Counted from the first letter of the stretch, positions 11,921-22,366 are shown. The stretch: DNA of 64,000 bases from Bathymodiolus brooksi (GCA_963680875.1 OY804580.1:97431353-97495352), one strand, 5' to 3'. The notes: generated by a model from the sequence alone, not told the origin. A program made the numbers and translations.

Positions 11921-12090
11921 CCACAAGATACCACAAGAGACCACAAGATACCACAAGATACCACAAGATTCCACAAGATACCACAAGATACCACAAGATA
12001 CCACAAGAAACCACAAGAAACCACAAGATACCACAAGATACCACAAGAAACCACAAGATACCACAAGATACCACAATATACCACAAGGGG
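11921..12090 (+). repeat. 10-bp tandem array, exactly 17 units, in a PLE tail
   Basis: Seventeen 10-bp units, ccacaagata with variants ending gaga, gatt, gaaa and tata. The left flank is gtttgaagatg and the right flank is aggggtaatcagaagccgta. Together these are the PLE tail sequence gtttgaagataccaaagggg plus taatcagaatccg with the array inserted at the ataccaaag position. The array thus grew within the tail. Confidence 0.95.
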
Positions 12091-12370
12091 TAATCAGAAG
12101 CCGTAAACAGAAGGACAGACAATACAATGGACAAGATAAAAACAATGGACAAACACTGATCTACAATACACTCCACAGAAAACTAAAGATTGAGGAACAG
12201 GATGTTACAAACCAGGTTATAAGTCCTGAATGAGGAAAGGATCGGATTGTGATTACGACAAACGGAACATATTGGTTGTCAAAATGTGATAAAGATATTC
12301 CGTAATGGTTAACCAAGTCATATTTGTCTTGAAGTCCTATGAATCCACGCTTCGTAATATGCAATTCTAG
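12091..12370 (-). mobile_element. PLE 3' tail, remainder
   Basis: Continues the tail on the minus strand (gacagacaatacaatggaca, ctgatctacaatacactcca, aaaactaaagattgaggaac, ggttataagtcctgaatgag, ggaacatattggttgtcaaa and gatattccgtaatggttaac). The last parts match the end of the RT region at 42530-42610 in reverse. The middle of the tail, with the gtgaactcaggtgctcc part, is deleted. Confidence 0.7.
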
Positions 12371-12385
12371 TTCATGTCAGTTCAT

Positions 12386-12430
12386 TACTGTACAAATATA
12401 CGAAGTGTCTCTTCGTATATTTGTACAGTA
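12386..12430. repeat. perfect inverted repeat, 20-bp arms, 5-nt loop
   Basis: Arms tactgtacaaatatacgaag (12386-12405) and its exact reverse complement (12411-12430) around tgtct. It would form a strong hairpin. No poly-T follows, so nothing marks it as a terminator. It could be a small foldback element or a hairpin RNA source. Confidence 0.9.
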
Positions 12431-12642
12431 CAAACGTTAGATAATACTGAAGGCGCAATCAAAAATGGACAATCAAGAGAACTTGGCATAGGGTACACAA
12501 GACGAAAGAAAACTAAACAAAACTTGGAAGACACCACTATGGGAAAGCCGTTGGCTCAGGCACTATACCTCACCAGACAACACTATAGGAGAACAGTTCC
12601 CTCAGGAGTAAACAATAATAGAATAATACACGTCTTATCGTT
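12431..12642. mobile_element. probable further PLE-derived sequence
   Basis: Has phrases like those near 25725-25760 (atactgaaggcgcaatcaaa, then aatggacaatcaagaga). Borders and orientation are uncertain. The 95-codon frame at 12374-12661 spans the hairpin and this debris and is not credible as a gene. Confidence 0.3.
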
Positions 12643-12740
12643 CGGTTTTGACCGTACCTGATGAAAGTTATTCCAGCGTACCTGATGAATGTTATTCCAG
12701 AAACGCGTTGTGCGCACTAAATTAGATATCTATGTTTTTA
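12643..12740 (+). ncRNA. hammerhead-like motif with intact core, partly duplicated
   Basis: GCGTAC (12676-12681), CTGATGA (12682-12688), an 11-nt stem II region, GAAAC (12700-12704), GCGTT, then GTGCGC. GCGUAC pairs with GUGCGC as stem I, and the predicted cleavage site is GUU. Stem III is minimal, two pairs with a 2-nt loop. A partial upstream duplicate with another CTGATGA lies at 12658-12664. Minimal hammerheads are known in PLE flanking repeats, where they are thought to act as dimers. Confidence 0.6.
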
Positions 12741-13927
12741 TTGTCTTTATTTTATCCATAAACAGTCCAATACATCAACTAATAGCAGACAATATTCTTA
12801 TTAGCTTTGGCAATATAAACTTCAAGACGGTTGCCATCAGTAGAATATGATATGCTTACACACCCGATGTATCTGAATTCACTTCCGGTTGTTGTTCGAG
12901 TCTTGCTCTCTTGCTTTACTTTGTATTTATACGATTGTTATCCCCCCCCCCCGGACAACTCCCTCTCCGAAGTCTACTGAATTGGGTAATCCAGCACCCC
13001 TCTCTTTATCTCGCACCATCACCAAGACAGCAGAGTGGTTGTGTTAGTCAGAGTAAAGGTTAACAAATGGGACAAAACAATAACATTTTAGTTATAATTC
13101 AGTATTTTAAAAAATAATAAAACAATGATTCAATATATTTTTTTCCCCATTTTTCCGATTTTCTCAAAACTGTTCAATATAATATCATGTTTCAATCGTA
13201 CTGATCAATTTCGTTTTTTTAAGTAAACGTTCATATAACACGCAAGATGATTTTGAAGTGTTAGCATAATATGAAAAAAAATTCTAGGATTCAATATATT
13301 GGAATTCTGTCTCTCATTTCTACTTGAAAATCCCTTGACGACCTATAACTAGAAGACAAACTTCCAAACCACTCCAGCTTTCCTTGTCCTTCTATTATTT
13401 ACACCTGCTGGTAAAATACGAATTACAATATCAATGACAATTGCTCTGAATTATTTATATGTCTTTCTTTGTACCAAGGTTTGTGATAATTAGTAGATCG
13501 ACAAAAATTCGAGGTTGAGATATTATACAAGATGTCAGATCATCACTTTACCGTGATATTTCAAAGCTGGAGGTGACTGTTCTTGACAAAAGGATCGATT
13601 ACGAAAAACGATGACGACAAACACAGCATGTTTGATAATAAATATCTCGTCGTAATGGTCCCTAAGAATATTAAATTTCTAATATCCCATCTAACAGGAG
13701 GTCCAAATAATTTACAATGCTCACAAAGTAAGGGTCATTGTAAGACTCGAGCTACACAATTGTCACATGGTGTATATTTTGGTCAAGGCAATATTGTTTC
13801 TTTTGAATTAGACTTGAAAGTCCGTTTGTATCTATTAATATTTATTTATTTTTCTGGGTATTGAAATGACAACATCACAATAAACATCTTTTAATGTCAA
13901 TACTGAGCTCAAATTGTACTTTTGTTT
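12741..13927. other. unannotated AT-rich DNA
   Basis: Contains a run of C (about 12943-12952). A 93-codon plus-strand frame (13583-13864) has no recognisable domain. No other feature is supported. Confidence 0.35.
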
Positions 13928-14000
13928 TTTTCCCTTTAGTTATTGTATTGTCTTCGAGATACGGCTCCTGGTTACCTCTTTCGTATCTTCAAGAAGAACC
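13928..14000 (+). mobile_element. PLE distal tail fragment
   Basis: ttagttattgtattgtcttc, gagatacggctcctggttac and tctttcgtatcttcaag match the tail end in other copies. Confidence 0.55.
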
Positions 14001-14149
14001 GTCTGTGGCGCATTATTAGCAGCATGTATTTAGAAGTATTCGTTTGTGTCCTAGTACACATGTCGAGAATGTTTATTTTTCTCACTTTACATTCTGCAAT
14101 CAAGAAAAAAATAAACGTTAGAGAATGCCGAAAGGGAAAACAGGTAGAT

Positions 14150-14345
14150 ATCAAATTTAGTGCACACGACGCGTTTCTGGAATGACCTTCATCAGGTAGG
14201 CTCATAGTAAAAAGATTCGAATGACAAATAATCTAAAAGTCTTTTTGGATCAGGTAAACCAAAGGGCCTAAGCAGTAAAGGCAAAATCGGCTATGATCAC
14301 CTGTGTCTGAGGGAGGAGAACTTTAGTTTTATTATTAATTCAACA
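14150..14345 (-). mobile_element. PLE terminal-repeat fragment with the best-preserved hammerhead
   Basis: Minus strand order: ctcctccctcagacacaggt (the single-copy form of the 37-bp array unit at 19.7 kb), agccgattttgcctttactg, ggccctttggtttacctgat, then the hammerhead at 14162-14201 and a flank with aaatttgatatctacct. This is the key non-amplified reference for two arrays. Confidence 0.8.
14162..14201 (-). ncRNA. minimal hammerhead ribozyme motif
   Basis: Minus strand: GCCTAC (14201-14196), CTGATGA (14195-14189), stem II region of 11 nt with GG and CC arms, GAAAC, GCGTC with predicted cleavage after GUC (C at 14168), then GTGTGC. Stem I pairs at five of six positions. Stem III is only two base pairs. 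Both invariant core boxes and the GUC site are intact. Established: minimalist hammerheads are frequent in metazoan PLE flanking repeats and cleave poorly as monomers. Confidence 0.7.
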
Positions 14346-14402
14346 TCCTTACGTAGGTCAATAACAGCGTCACGTTTGTATTTAATTTATTTCTTTTAAG
14401 AA

Positions 14403-14640
14403 GAGTTTGAAGATACCAAAAGGGCAATCAGAACCCATATATCGAAATAGAACACACAACACAATAGCCAAAAGAAAAAGTACAAAAGGACAAACAACGA
14501 TCTACAAAACATACACATAAAGCTAAAGATCGAGAAACACGAACTCCACTAAAAACAGGGTGAACTCAGGTGCTCCGGAAGGATAAGCAGTTCCTGCTCC
14601 ACTAGTGGCACCCGTCGTGTTAATCTTGTAAACTTGTTCC
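14403..14640 (-). mobile_element. PLE 3' tail
   Basis: Well-preserved tail on the minus strand: gagtttgaagataccaaaag, aacacacaacacaatagcca, caaacaacgatctacaaaac, aaagctaaagatcgagaaac, gggtgaactcaggtgctccg and tgctccactagtggcacccg. Lies 60 bp from the terminal repeat at 14150-14345 in the same orientation. Read on the minus strand, this places the tail immediately upstream of a terminal repeat. Confidence 0.8.
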
Positions 14641-14764
14641 TTTCATCCATATTCACAAAACATAGGTTTGTTAATGTAAAACATTAGGCAAATACAGTCA
14701 AACTTGTATTCATCGGTCATTAGTACAAGGGAAAATGAGCACATAAAAAAAGTGACCGCTTAAT

Positions 14765-14955
14765 TAAGATCCGAAATCCCAGTTCCGGTCCGTGATGATT
14801 CGCTTATTACTATTACCGGAATGTAATTTATTGAAAACAAATGTTATTGTTTTTTTTATGAATTAAAGTTAATTAGTTAGTCATTCAATAATTTGATAGC
14901 TTAATTAGTACATTCGTATATTGATAACCCCTCGAAATTTGACTAGATGGAGTTA
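14765..14955 (+). repeat. dispersed repeat, copy 1
   Basis: Shares agttccggtccgtgatgatt, actattaccgga, gtcattcaataatttgatag and cttaattagtacattcgtat with 17588-17775 in the same orientation. Family unknown. A non-autonomous element or a segmental duplicate are both possible. Confidence 0.7.
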
Positions 14956-15330
14956 ATATGTAGCTATTCGGAAGACAAGACAAAGCAAACAGTTCATTAG
15001 ACTATCACGAATACGTCAAATTAGAATGTATTAACTAAAGATCGGATGTCATTTGCAATTTCTCCTTAAACATGCTCAAGTCATCAATAATTTGTTAGAC
15101 ATTGGTACTCTGTGTTTGTCTTATTTAGTAGTCATAACATAACACATTCGATAATACTCAGAACCACTGAAGAATGAACTTTATTGGAAGAAGAAGAACA
15201 TATGGTATGTTGACAACCAAAGACACGGAAGATAACTTATGCAACACCATTTAATATTAATAGTCTGAAGCTAGTTGGCTCTTTATTGGATTTAAAGTAG
15301 ATAAAACACAGATTATGTAAATTAAAGCTA
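14956..15330. other. unannotated DNA
   Basis: No supported feature. Confidence 0.4.
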
Positions 15331-15332
15331 GT

Positions 15333-15435
15333 TTAACCCTGCCACTTGTTATTGAAGTGCCTTTGCTAAGACAGGAAAGTGAGCGGTCATGACTGTATTT
15401 GTGTGTTAGAGGTATCGATTTTGTCTTTGTTTTTA
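15333..15435 (+). mobile_element. single-copy PLE 5' module
   Basis: agtttaaccctgccacttgt, tattgaagtgcctttgctaa, gacaggaaagtgagcggtca, ctgtatttgtgtgttagagg and tatcgattttgtctttgttt. This unamplified form is the template for reading the 62-, 33- and 22-bp arrays. Confidence 0.75.
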
Positions 15436-15819
15436 CGATGTTTCTTCACTTGCAACACAGGAAACGAACGTAAGAATTCGGTCGTCATTTTTGTGACTAT
15501 AAAACATACTTAAAGTAATATGAAACGAGTTTTTGGTGAAATAAACATCTTCAAAAATATTCTTGATATGTTTACTTTTCCTAAAAACTAAACCATTCGT
15601 GCATGTTTGAGGACGAAAATCGCGATCATCTGTGATTAAGAACAGAAAATCATTCCATCTCGTACGTGTTTTGTCAAGACAATGGCGGCTAATTAACTTA
15701 CGGATGCACCGTTCCGATGATTGCCGATCATGAAATTTCATCACCAACGTAAACAGGTGTGCACATGTATCATTCTGGTTTTGAAAGAAGTTAAATTTCT
15801 TGTATTTCTTGCGTTGCAA
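15433..15819 (-). other. unassigned 128-codon open frame
   Basis: A minus-strand frame starting MQRKKYKKFNFFQNQNDT has ordinary amino-acid composition and no internal repeat. I recognise no domain or family. It is the longest non-repetitive frame outside retroelements, but 128 codons is not decisive. It may be a decayed exon or chance. Confidence 0.2.
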
Positions 15820-16844
15820 AGAAATTATTTCATGTATGTCTTACCTTAAAGATTATCAACTGCAATGAATTTCATTCTGACTTAATCAGTTTATTCGAAA
15901 AACTGGACAAAAACATTGAAACCGGTAATAATGAATGACACGGGTCTGGCAGTTTTTGCAAATAAAATATATAATCTGGCCTGATCTGAGTAAACAATGA
16001 TATAACCTGTCCTGCACTATGTGTCGAATGAATTATCTGTCAAATATTCTAACCTGACTAACCTTGCCAGGCCCCCCTCAGAATCAAATTATTTGCCTAT
16101 ATTATTATGAGATAAAGAATGTGTGCTTTCTTTCACATTCTTGTCTCTTAGGCCAAATAAATTTTAAATAGATTTGAAACAAAGTAGTATTCATTTTTAA
16201 TATAAAAAAAACTAATGTTTTAAAATAATTACAAGTTCCGTATGCAGTGTTCCCTTACTGGGCCCCGCGAAATTTGCTGAATTATACCAAGGACGTATAT
16301 AAGATTCTATATACGTCCTTGATTATACACATAATGCCGATAAAAGACATTTACGGCGGTTTAGATCATAGATGGTGATATATATTTATTTTCCAGGTAA
16401 AGAGATCCTTGTTTAACGTTTCGCTATGGGAAAATTATTTTTAATCGTGGATTGAATGGAAAATAATGGAATATAAATCGAAACGCAAATGTTATTACCT
16501 GCCAAGACTATAACGGAGCATGCGCACAATCTCTACCGAATGAGTTCAAATCTGAGGTCAATAGCATATGATTTGCATTATTGTCCGGGTAGCAAGAATT
16601 ATCGAGGACAGAATAAAATGACGTTTTCTCCTGAATTATACATCGTAGCTCTCAAAAAGTGAATGGTTTACGTTCTTTATATATTTAATCTTTACATATA
16701 TCAGAAATTTTTAGAAAACTGAAAATAATGATTTTGGCATTTCATATTACTTTTAAAAGCTAAAAGGCACTATGAATAATATTATTTTTTACCGTGTGTA
16801 TGAACGGACGTATAATCAGTAACAAAATGGTCAAGCAAAAATAC
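15820..16844. other. unannotated DNA
   Basis: About 1 kb without a supported gene. A short hairpin, aaggacgtatat and atatacgtcctt (16290-16318), lies within it. Confidence 0.4.
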
Positions 16845-17065
16845 AGAGCAGTTCCAAAATATCGAACCTTCGGAAAATTGTAGAAACAGAGGCAAAATGG
16901 GTACCTCTAACATACATGACCTCTAACACACATGATCGATAACTCTAACATACATGATCGATACCTCTAACATACATGATCGATACCTCTAACATATATG
17001 ATCGATACCTCTCCTGGCTTGGTACAGGCACTTCGATAAAAGGTGGCTGTGTTTCATGTGCTTAA
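16845..17065 (-). repeat. PLE 5' module with a 22-bp x5 array
   Basis: Minus strand runs ccttttatcgaagtgcctgt, accaagccagg, then about five 22-bp units with atcgatcatgtatgttagag at 16904-17012, then cccattttgcctctgtttct and a decayed 27-bp segment (ttttggaactgctc). The order 5' module, tcgattttgcc segment, then 27-bp segment agrees with the 33.6-kb copy. Confidence 0.8.
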
Positions 17066-17398
17066 ACCTCCCCTGTATAATGTCGTTATTCTTTAAATAT
17101 AGACAAAGTACAAAATCTACATTAAAGGGGTAATAAAAGGAACGGATACAACAACGAACAGAATTGAAACAGTATTTAGAAATGGTATACATGTCTTATG
17201 ACAACCGGTGGTAAGGCTTGTTTCAACAAAGTAATATTTATTATGAGGTAGAGGTGCTTTATATTGATTGATGAAAGTATCTAAAATATAATACCTATAA
17301 ACCAAAGTGGTACCAGGCAAAAGTACTATACCAATGAATTGATATGGTTTTGATGCGCATTGCATTTCGATAAAGTGTACGTCGCTAGTAGTGATAGG
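17066..17398. other. unannotated DNA
   Basis: No supported feature. A minus-strand frame here is fused to the neighbouring SINE. Confidence 0.4.
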
Positions 17399-17572
17399 AG
17401 TCACGATCATATGGTAGTTGGATTTATTATTACCTATGCAATCAGTGCATATCACCACTAACGTTGTATGGTCGAATCCCACTCAGACGAGGTGTACTCG
17501 ATACAATATTATGTGATAAAGTCAGTGACTTGAGACAGATCGGTGGTTTTCTCCCGTTTCCTCCACCAACGC
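17399..17572 (+). mobile_element. V-SINE, 3' truncated
   Basis: Head gtcacgatcatatggtagtt, B box region gtatggtcgaatcccactca, body aggtgtactcgatacaatat and central domain ggtttcctccaccaac ending abruptly. The 3' tail is absent. Confidence 0.8.
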
Positions 17573-17587
17573 GTATTCAAGATCGGG

Positions 17588-17775
17588 ATCGTCAGTTCCG
17601 GTCCGTAATTATTCACTTATCACTATTACCGGAGGGTAATTAATTGGAAAAACAAATGGCAATCGTATAGTAATCCCGATGCTTTGTTAGCGATCAACAA
17701 TTAATTAATCCATCATTCAATAATTTGATAGCTTAATTAGTACAATCATGTATTGAGAACACCTCGAAAGATAAT
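17588..17775 (+). repeat. dispersed repeat, copy 2
   Basis: Direct-orientation partner of 14765-14955. Shared blocks include agttccggtccgt, ctattaccggag, catcattcaataatttgata and gcttaattagtacaatcatg. Directly abuts the truncated SINE. Confidence 0.7.
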
Positions 17776-19057
17776 TACCTATAATGTTTAAAAGTGTAGA
17801 ATGACAACTGACCGTTAGACACCGGTAAACTGATACGATGGGCAGGTTTGACGGTATTCACAAACCAAGAATACTTTTATATAAAATGTTATAATTTGAT
17901 TTGATGTGAATACTGATATGTTTGGCTGATCCGCCTGGAGAAAAAAATTGGTTATACTTGATAACCTGGGTTGGTATTGTAACGTCTCCAACATATTCAT
18001 TCGCCAACGTCAAATTCAAATAGTCCCATGAAATAATCGTAACTAAAATAGAGGAATCATTAAATTTTGTTGTAAAAATTAAATTATAAGGACTTTTTTA
18101 AACAGTTTACGCTTTTCATAAACAGCTTCGCGGTTTATTAAGCGTAATCTGCCAAAACTAGGTTATAACGTATAACCTGTTCAACAATTTAAAATATTCC
18201 TTATTCATGTATATATAAATAGGCAGTTATAATATATGAAACATCATTATTTCATATTTGTTTGTTTGTCTTGTATTACGGATATTCATTATCATGTAAA
18301 GTATTGTGATGTGTTTGTAACAACACTCAGCGGAGGAAGTAAGGAAATGGAAAAATGAAACATTGTGTAATTAACTCGTTGAATTGACCAATCCGAATGG
18401 AGGAATATTTATGTCAATACATCCACGAGCATGTGATTGCCCGTTAATGTAAAGGCAAACAAAACATTCTCTGTTATAATGCATCGATCTTAATTTCCTG
18501 AAGAAGTTAGTGTCCTGTCTTGTCCTATCTGCAGATGAAGTGTAATTCCGAAAGAAGAAATATTAATTACATCTAAAGAGTTTCCCCTGAAAATTTTACG
18601 TGCACTTCCGTCTTTTCTGTTGTAGTGATAGTCACGTGATCATTCTTAAAAACATGACGATAGAAGGAAATACAAATGTAACGCAAAAGGAATCTGATGA
18701 TGTCAGAAGAAAGGCCAAAATATCTTTTCTAGAGAAGAAGAAAATAATACCTCTGATTATTTTGCATATAAGAAGAAAATATCATATATCAGTAAAACAG
18801 CAGACAAAAAATACCAATGTCGGAACAGTTGCAAAATCCAATTAAAATTAGAGCTACAAAGAAGCGGAATGTAGACTGGTTCTCTTTCCTATAAAGCAAT
18901 AGTAAAACCTGTTCTTACCTCATGAATATAGGTGAAAGTAATGTTCACCTGAAGCTAAACAGTAGTCAATCAACACAAGGCCTTCTGATGACGCCTTTTG
19001 TATCTTTCAATAACTTTTATCGGTGGATTTCATACACTGAATAATCTTACTTTTTAA
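17776..19057. other. unannotated DNA
   Basis: About 1.3 kb. An 81-codon plus-strand frame (18600-18845) is lysine-rich with no recognised domain. Nothing else is supported. Confidence 0.35.
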
Positions 19058-19278
19058 TATCACTAAAATATTGTTGAAAGTGGCATTAAACGCCTACACA
19101 GGAAATCAACAGGAGGAAGAATGAATCAATGTTAAATATAAACCCTTTAGTTTTCTGTATGGTGTTTTGTTCTTTATTGCTTGTCATTTAGTCATTTTCA
19201 TTTGGCCATTGTATTGTTTCTCCTTCTTTGATTTGCAGCATCTGATTACCCCATTGGTATCTTCAAACTTTTCATATA
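19058..19278 (+). mobile_element. SINE tail remnant then PLE distal tail
   Basis: 19058-19100 reads atcactaaaatattgttgaa, then agtggcattaaacgcc, a V-SINE tail. 19143-19278 is a decayed PLE tail (cctttagttttctgtatggt, catttggccattgtattgtt and ccattggtatcttcaaac). Confidence 0.6.
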
Positions 19279-19690
19279 ATAACAATAACGATTTCTCAAG
19301 ATAAACAGCATATTACTTATAGACATGAATTACACCAATAGATAAATTAACCCCAAAGCAATACTACTTTTGGAAACAGGCCCGGGAATAACAATAGAGT
19401 AATATTAAGCTATGCCAAGGACTAGAGTTTAAAGTAAAATGTACATCGGAAATTATTAATTGTGCATGACGAATGTTTTAACCTTTAAAATGTTACATAC
19501 ATATTTCATTTTTGCATGATTATATAAATGGATGCAAGCATGGTGAACGTTTTAAATGTTTGTTATTTTCAAAGGAAATATTGAAAATGCTCTGTATAAT
19601 GTATGATTGCCAGAACTAATTTATAAGGTGAATGTTTTGTCTTGTAAAACACAATACTTACCGCAAACGGAACACGATTCTTATTGATAA
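19279..19690. other. unannotated DNA
   Basis: No supported feature. Confidence 0.4.
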
Positions 19691-20505
19691 AACTAAGGTT
19701 CTCCTCCATCAGACATAGGTGACCTTAGCCTAATGTTCTCCTCCCTCAGACATAGTTGACCTTAGCCTAAGGTTCTCCTCCCTCAGACATAGTTGACCTT
19801 AGCCTAAGGTTCTCCTCCCTCAGACATAGTTGACCTTAGCCTAAGGTTCTCCTCCCTCAGACATAGTTGACCTTAGCCTAAGGTTCTCCTCCCTCAAACA
19901 TAGGTGACCTTAGCCTAAGGTTCTCCTCCCTCAAACATAGGTGACCTTAGCCTAAGGTTCTCCTCCCTCAAACATAGGTGACCTTAGCCTAAGGTTCTCC
20001 TCCCTCAGACATAGGTGACCTTAGCCTAAGGTTCTCCTCCCTCAAACATAGGTGACCTTAGCCTAAGGTTCTCCTCCCTCAGACATAGGTGACCTTAGCC
20101 TAAGGTTCTCCTCCCTCAGACATAGGTGACCTTAGCCTAAGGTTCTCCTCCCTCATACATAGGTGACCTTAGCCTAAGGTTCTCCTCCCTCAGACATAGG
20201 TGACCTTAGCCTAAGGTTCTCCTCCCTCAAGCATAGTTTACCTTAGCCTAAGGTTCTCCCCCCTCAAACATAGGTGACCTTAGCCTAAGGTTCTCCTCCC
20301 TCAAACATAGGTGACCTTAGCCTAAGGTTCTCCTCCCTCAGACATAGGTGACCTTAGCCTAAGGTTCTCCTCTCTCAAACATAGGTGACCTTAGCCTAAG
20401 GTTCTCCTCCCTCAGACATAGGTGACCTTAGCCTAAGGTTCTCCTCCCTCAAACATAGGTGACCTTAGCCTAAGGTTCTCCTCCCTCAGACATAGGTGAC
20501 CTTAG
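19691..20505 (+). repeat. 37-bp minisatellite, 22 units, from the PLE terminal repeat
   Basis: 22 units of 37 bp: cctaaggttctcctccctca followed by gacataggtgaccttag, with gacat/aacat and aggtg/agttg variants. The single-copy form lies on the minus strand at about 14280-14340 and 51130-51170. Directly downstream (20506-20585) the terminal repeat continues in register with gatatcctgtttagaccctt and tggttttattgctccc, showing the array grew inside a PLE insertion. Confidence 0.95.
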
Positions 20506-20935
20506 TAGATTTTGGATATCCTGTTTAGACCCTTTGGTTTTATTGCTCCCTAAACTTTAAGTTATTAGATTCCAATCTTTCGATTTTGAGCATACCTGGT
20601 GAAGGTTATTTTGAGTGTACCTGGTGAAGGTTATTTTGAGTGTACCTGGTGAAGGTTATTTTGAGTGTACCTGGTGAAGGTTATTTTGAGTGTACCTGGT
20701 GAAGGTTATTTTGAGTGTACCTGGTGAAGGTTATTTTGAGTGTACCTCGTGAAGGTTATTTTGAGTGTACCTGGTGAAGGTTATTTTGAGCGTACCTGGT
20801 GAAGGTTATTTTGAGTGTACCTGGTGAAGGTTATTTTGAGTGTACCTGGTGAAGGTTATTTTGAGTGTACCTGGTGAAGGTTATTCCAGAAACGCGTCGT
20901 GCGCACTAATTTTTATATATATGTTTTATTAAACT
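20506..20935 (+). repeat. 25-bp minisatellite (12 units) inside a hammerhead motif
   Basis: After 80 bp of unamplified terminal repeat, a 25-bp unit (gagtgtacctggtgaaggtt plus atttt) repeats 12 times at 20586-20885. It ends in ccagaaacgcgtcgtgcgca, completing one hammerhead-like site at 20865-20904: GTGTAC, CTGGTGA, AGGTTATTCCA, GAAAC, GCGTC, GTGCGC. The unit is the 5' stem I strand, core box and stem II of the ribozyme. All units carry CTGGTGA, a core mutation (CUGAUGA expected), so the amplified site is probably inactive. Confidence 0.9.
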
Positions 20936-22090
20936 GGGGTGGGTGATCGACCTGGTTCTTCAATTAAAAGAATAATTAAGCTGAAAATGTTGTTTCTTTT
21001 TTTTGGCGATTTATTAACAAGATGATTATTAATTAATAATTTGAACAAAATCGATGGTTTTGTTTATTTACGTTTTTTTTTTTAAGCAATAATTAATTGA
21101 TGCTGATGTAATTAGGAAGAGGAAAACATTTTACTGGGAATTTTAAGACAGGAATTACGGTATGATAATGCTTTATTAAAACTTTAGCAGAAAAAAACTA
21201 GTTAGTACTGAAATTATTGGTTACAAATCATGTCTAAAATTATGAAAATGGACAACATTGACTGGCGGAATTTAATGTTTTTGTCCCGTCAATTTGTCAA
21301 CTTATGAAATATTAGTCAGTTTATAACATGCGCTTTTAAGATTTAATCTGAACTATTTCAGGAAATATCACTTTGAGGATTCAAGGAACAACAATATCAG
21401 AAAATAACATACATTTCATTCTGTTTTTGAATAAATACGTTTCGGGGAAAATACCATATCTTTTTTTTTGTGCTCGCCCTGGTTAATATTAGATTATATA
21501 TCTAAAATTATAAATGTTCAAAATATCCAATTGTTGGATGACAAACGATCTATCGATTCCGTTATAGCGTCAAAGAAAATAAATTTGGTAAAACACTGTG
21601 TTCATAGTTTTTCGTAAAAAAGTGTTGCAAGGAAAATGATAACATATTTGTCGAATTTGGACGGCACAAACAAATGACAGCAGGTAAAACATTTAATCTC
21701 ATAATCATACTTGATGATGTTCTGTCAATCTATAATCCAAACCCAATTAGACTCCCTTATTATACCCCCCAAAGAGTTTGAGATAAACGAAACAAGTAAA
21801 ACATTATGAAAAGAAGAAGGCTTAAATAGTGATGGTCAACAATTCCACCAATCTCAACAAAAGGTCCTCGCTTCGGACAGGTTGTCTTGATATTTCAGGA
21901 AAAACTAAATATATATAATATTGTCGGTAACAGTCAAATGTATTTGTATTCGCTCCGAAACAGGCCAGAAAAGCATGCAGATAACCTTTTTTTCTACCCG
22001 TTTCTAAAGGTCATTCACATAAATAATATACTTTCAGACAATATAAACATATATGTAGGTGGAATCGACTTTGCCTTTCTACGATTTTGA
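20936..22090. other. unannotated DNA
   Basis: About 1.15 kb, AT-rich. 21828-21865 (agtgatggtcaacaattcca, then ccaatctcaacaaaagg) is a relative of the duplicated block at 45.4-45.6 kb. Otherwise nothing is supported. Confidence 0.4.
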
Positions 22091-22140
22091 TATTAGATTT
22101 TGGAATTGTTCCGAGTGTGGTATTTTTTCTTTTCATTTTA
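22091..22140 (+). mobile_element. single-copy remnant of the 27-bp PLE segment
   Basis: agattttggaattgttccga, then gtgtggtattttttcttttc. One unit with its natural flanks. Comparable solitary copies are at 33590-33640 and about 16850 (both minus). Confidence 0.6.
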
Positions 22141-22190
22141 ATATAAATTTGCTTCATCTTAGCATTATATTTAATCTAGGATAAGGTTAA

Positions 22191-22366
22191 TCAACAATAT
22201 TTCAGTTGTATCGTGGTGGTCAGTTTTATTGTGTGGATGTGGGGGACCGGAGTACCAGGATAAAACCACATACCTGCCGCAAGTCACTGACAAACTGTAT
22301 CACCTAATGTTGTATCGAGTGCCCCTCGCCGGAGCGGGATTCGAACTCACACCGTTAGTGGTGATA
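22191..22366 (-). mobile_element. V-SINE, 5' truncated
   Basis: Tail (tcaacaatatttcagttgta), central domain (gaccggagtaccagg), cgcaagtcactgacaaactg and cgggattcgaactcac B box on the minus strand. The A-box end is missing. Short open frames overlapping it are spurious. Confidence 0.8.

Noticed and set aside
12943..12952. Poly-C run as a functional G-quadruplex or splice feature
   Set aside because: A single homopolymer run without the spaced G tracts of a quadruplex or any exon context.
15433..15819. A host gene in the 128-codon minus-strand frame
   Set aside because: No recognisable domain, splice signals or homologous repeat were seen. Kept only as an unassigned open frame at low confidence.
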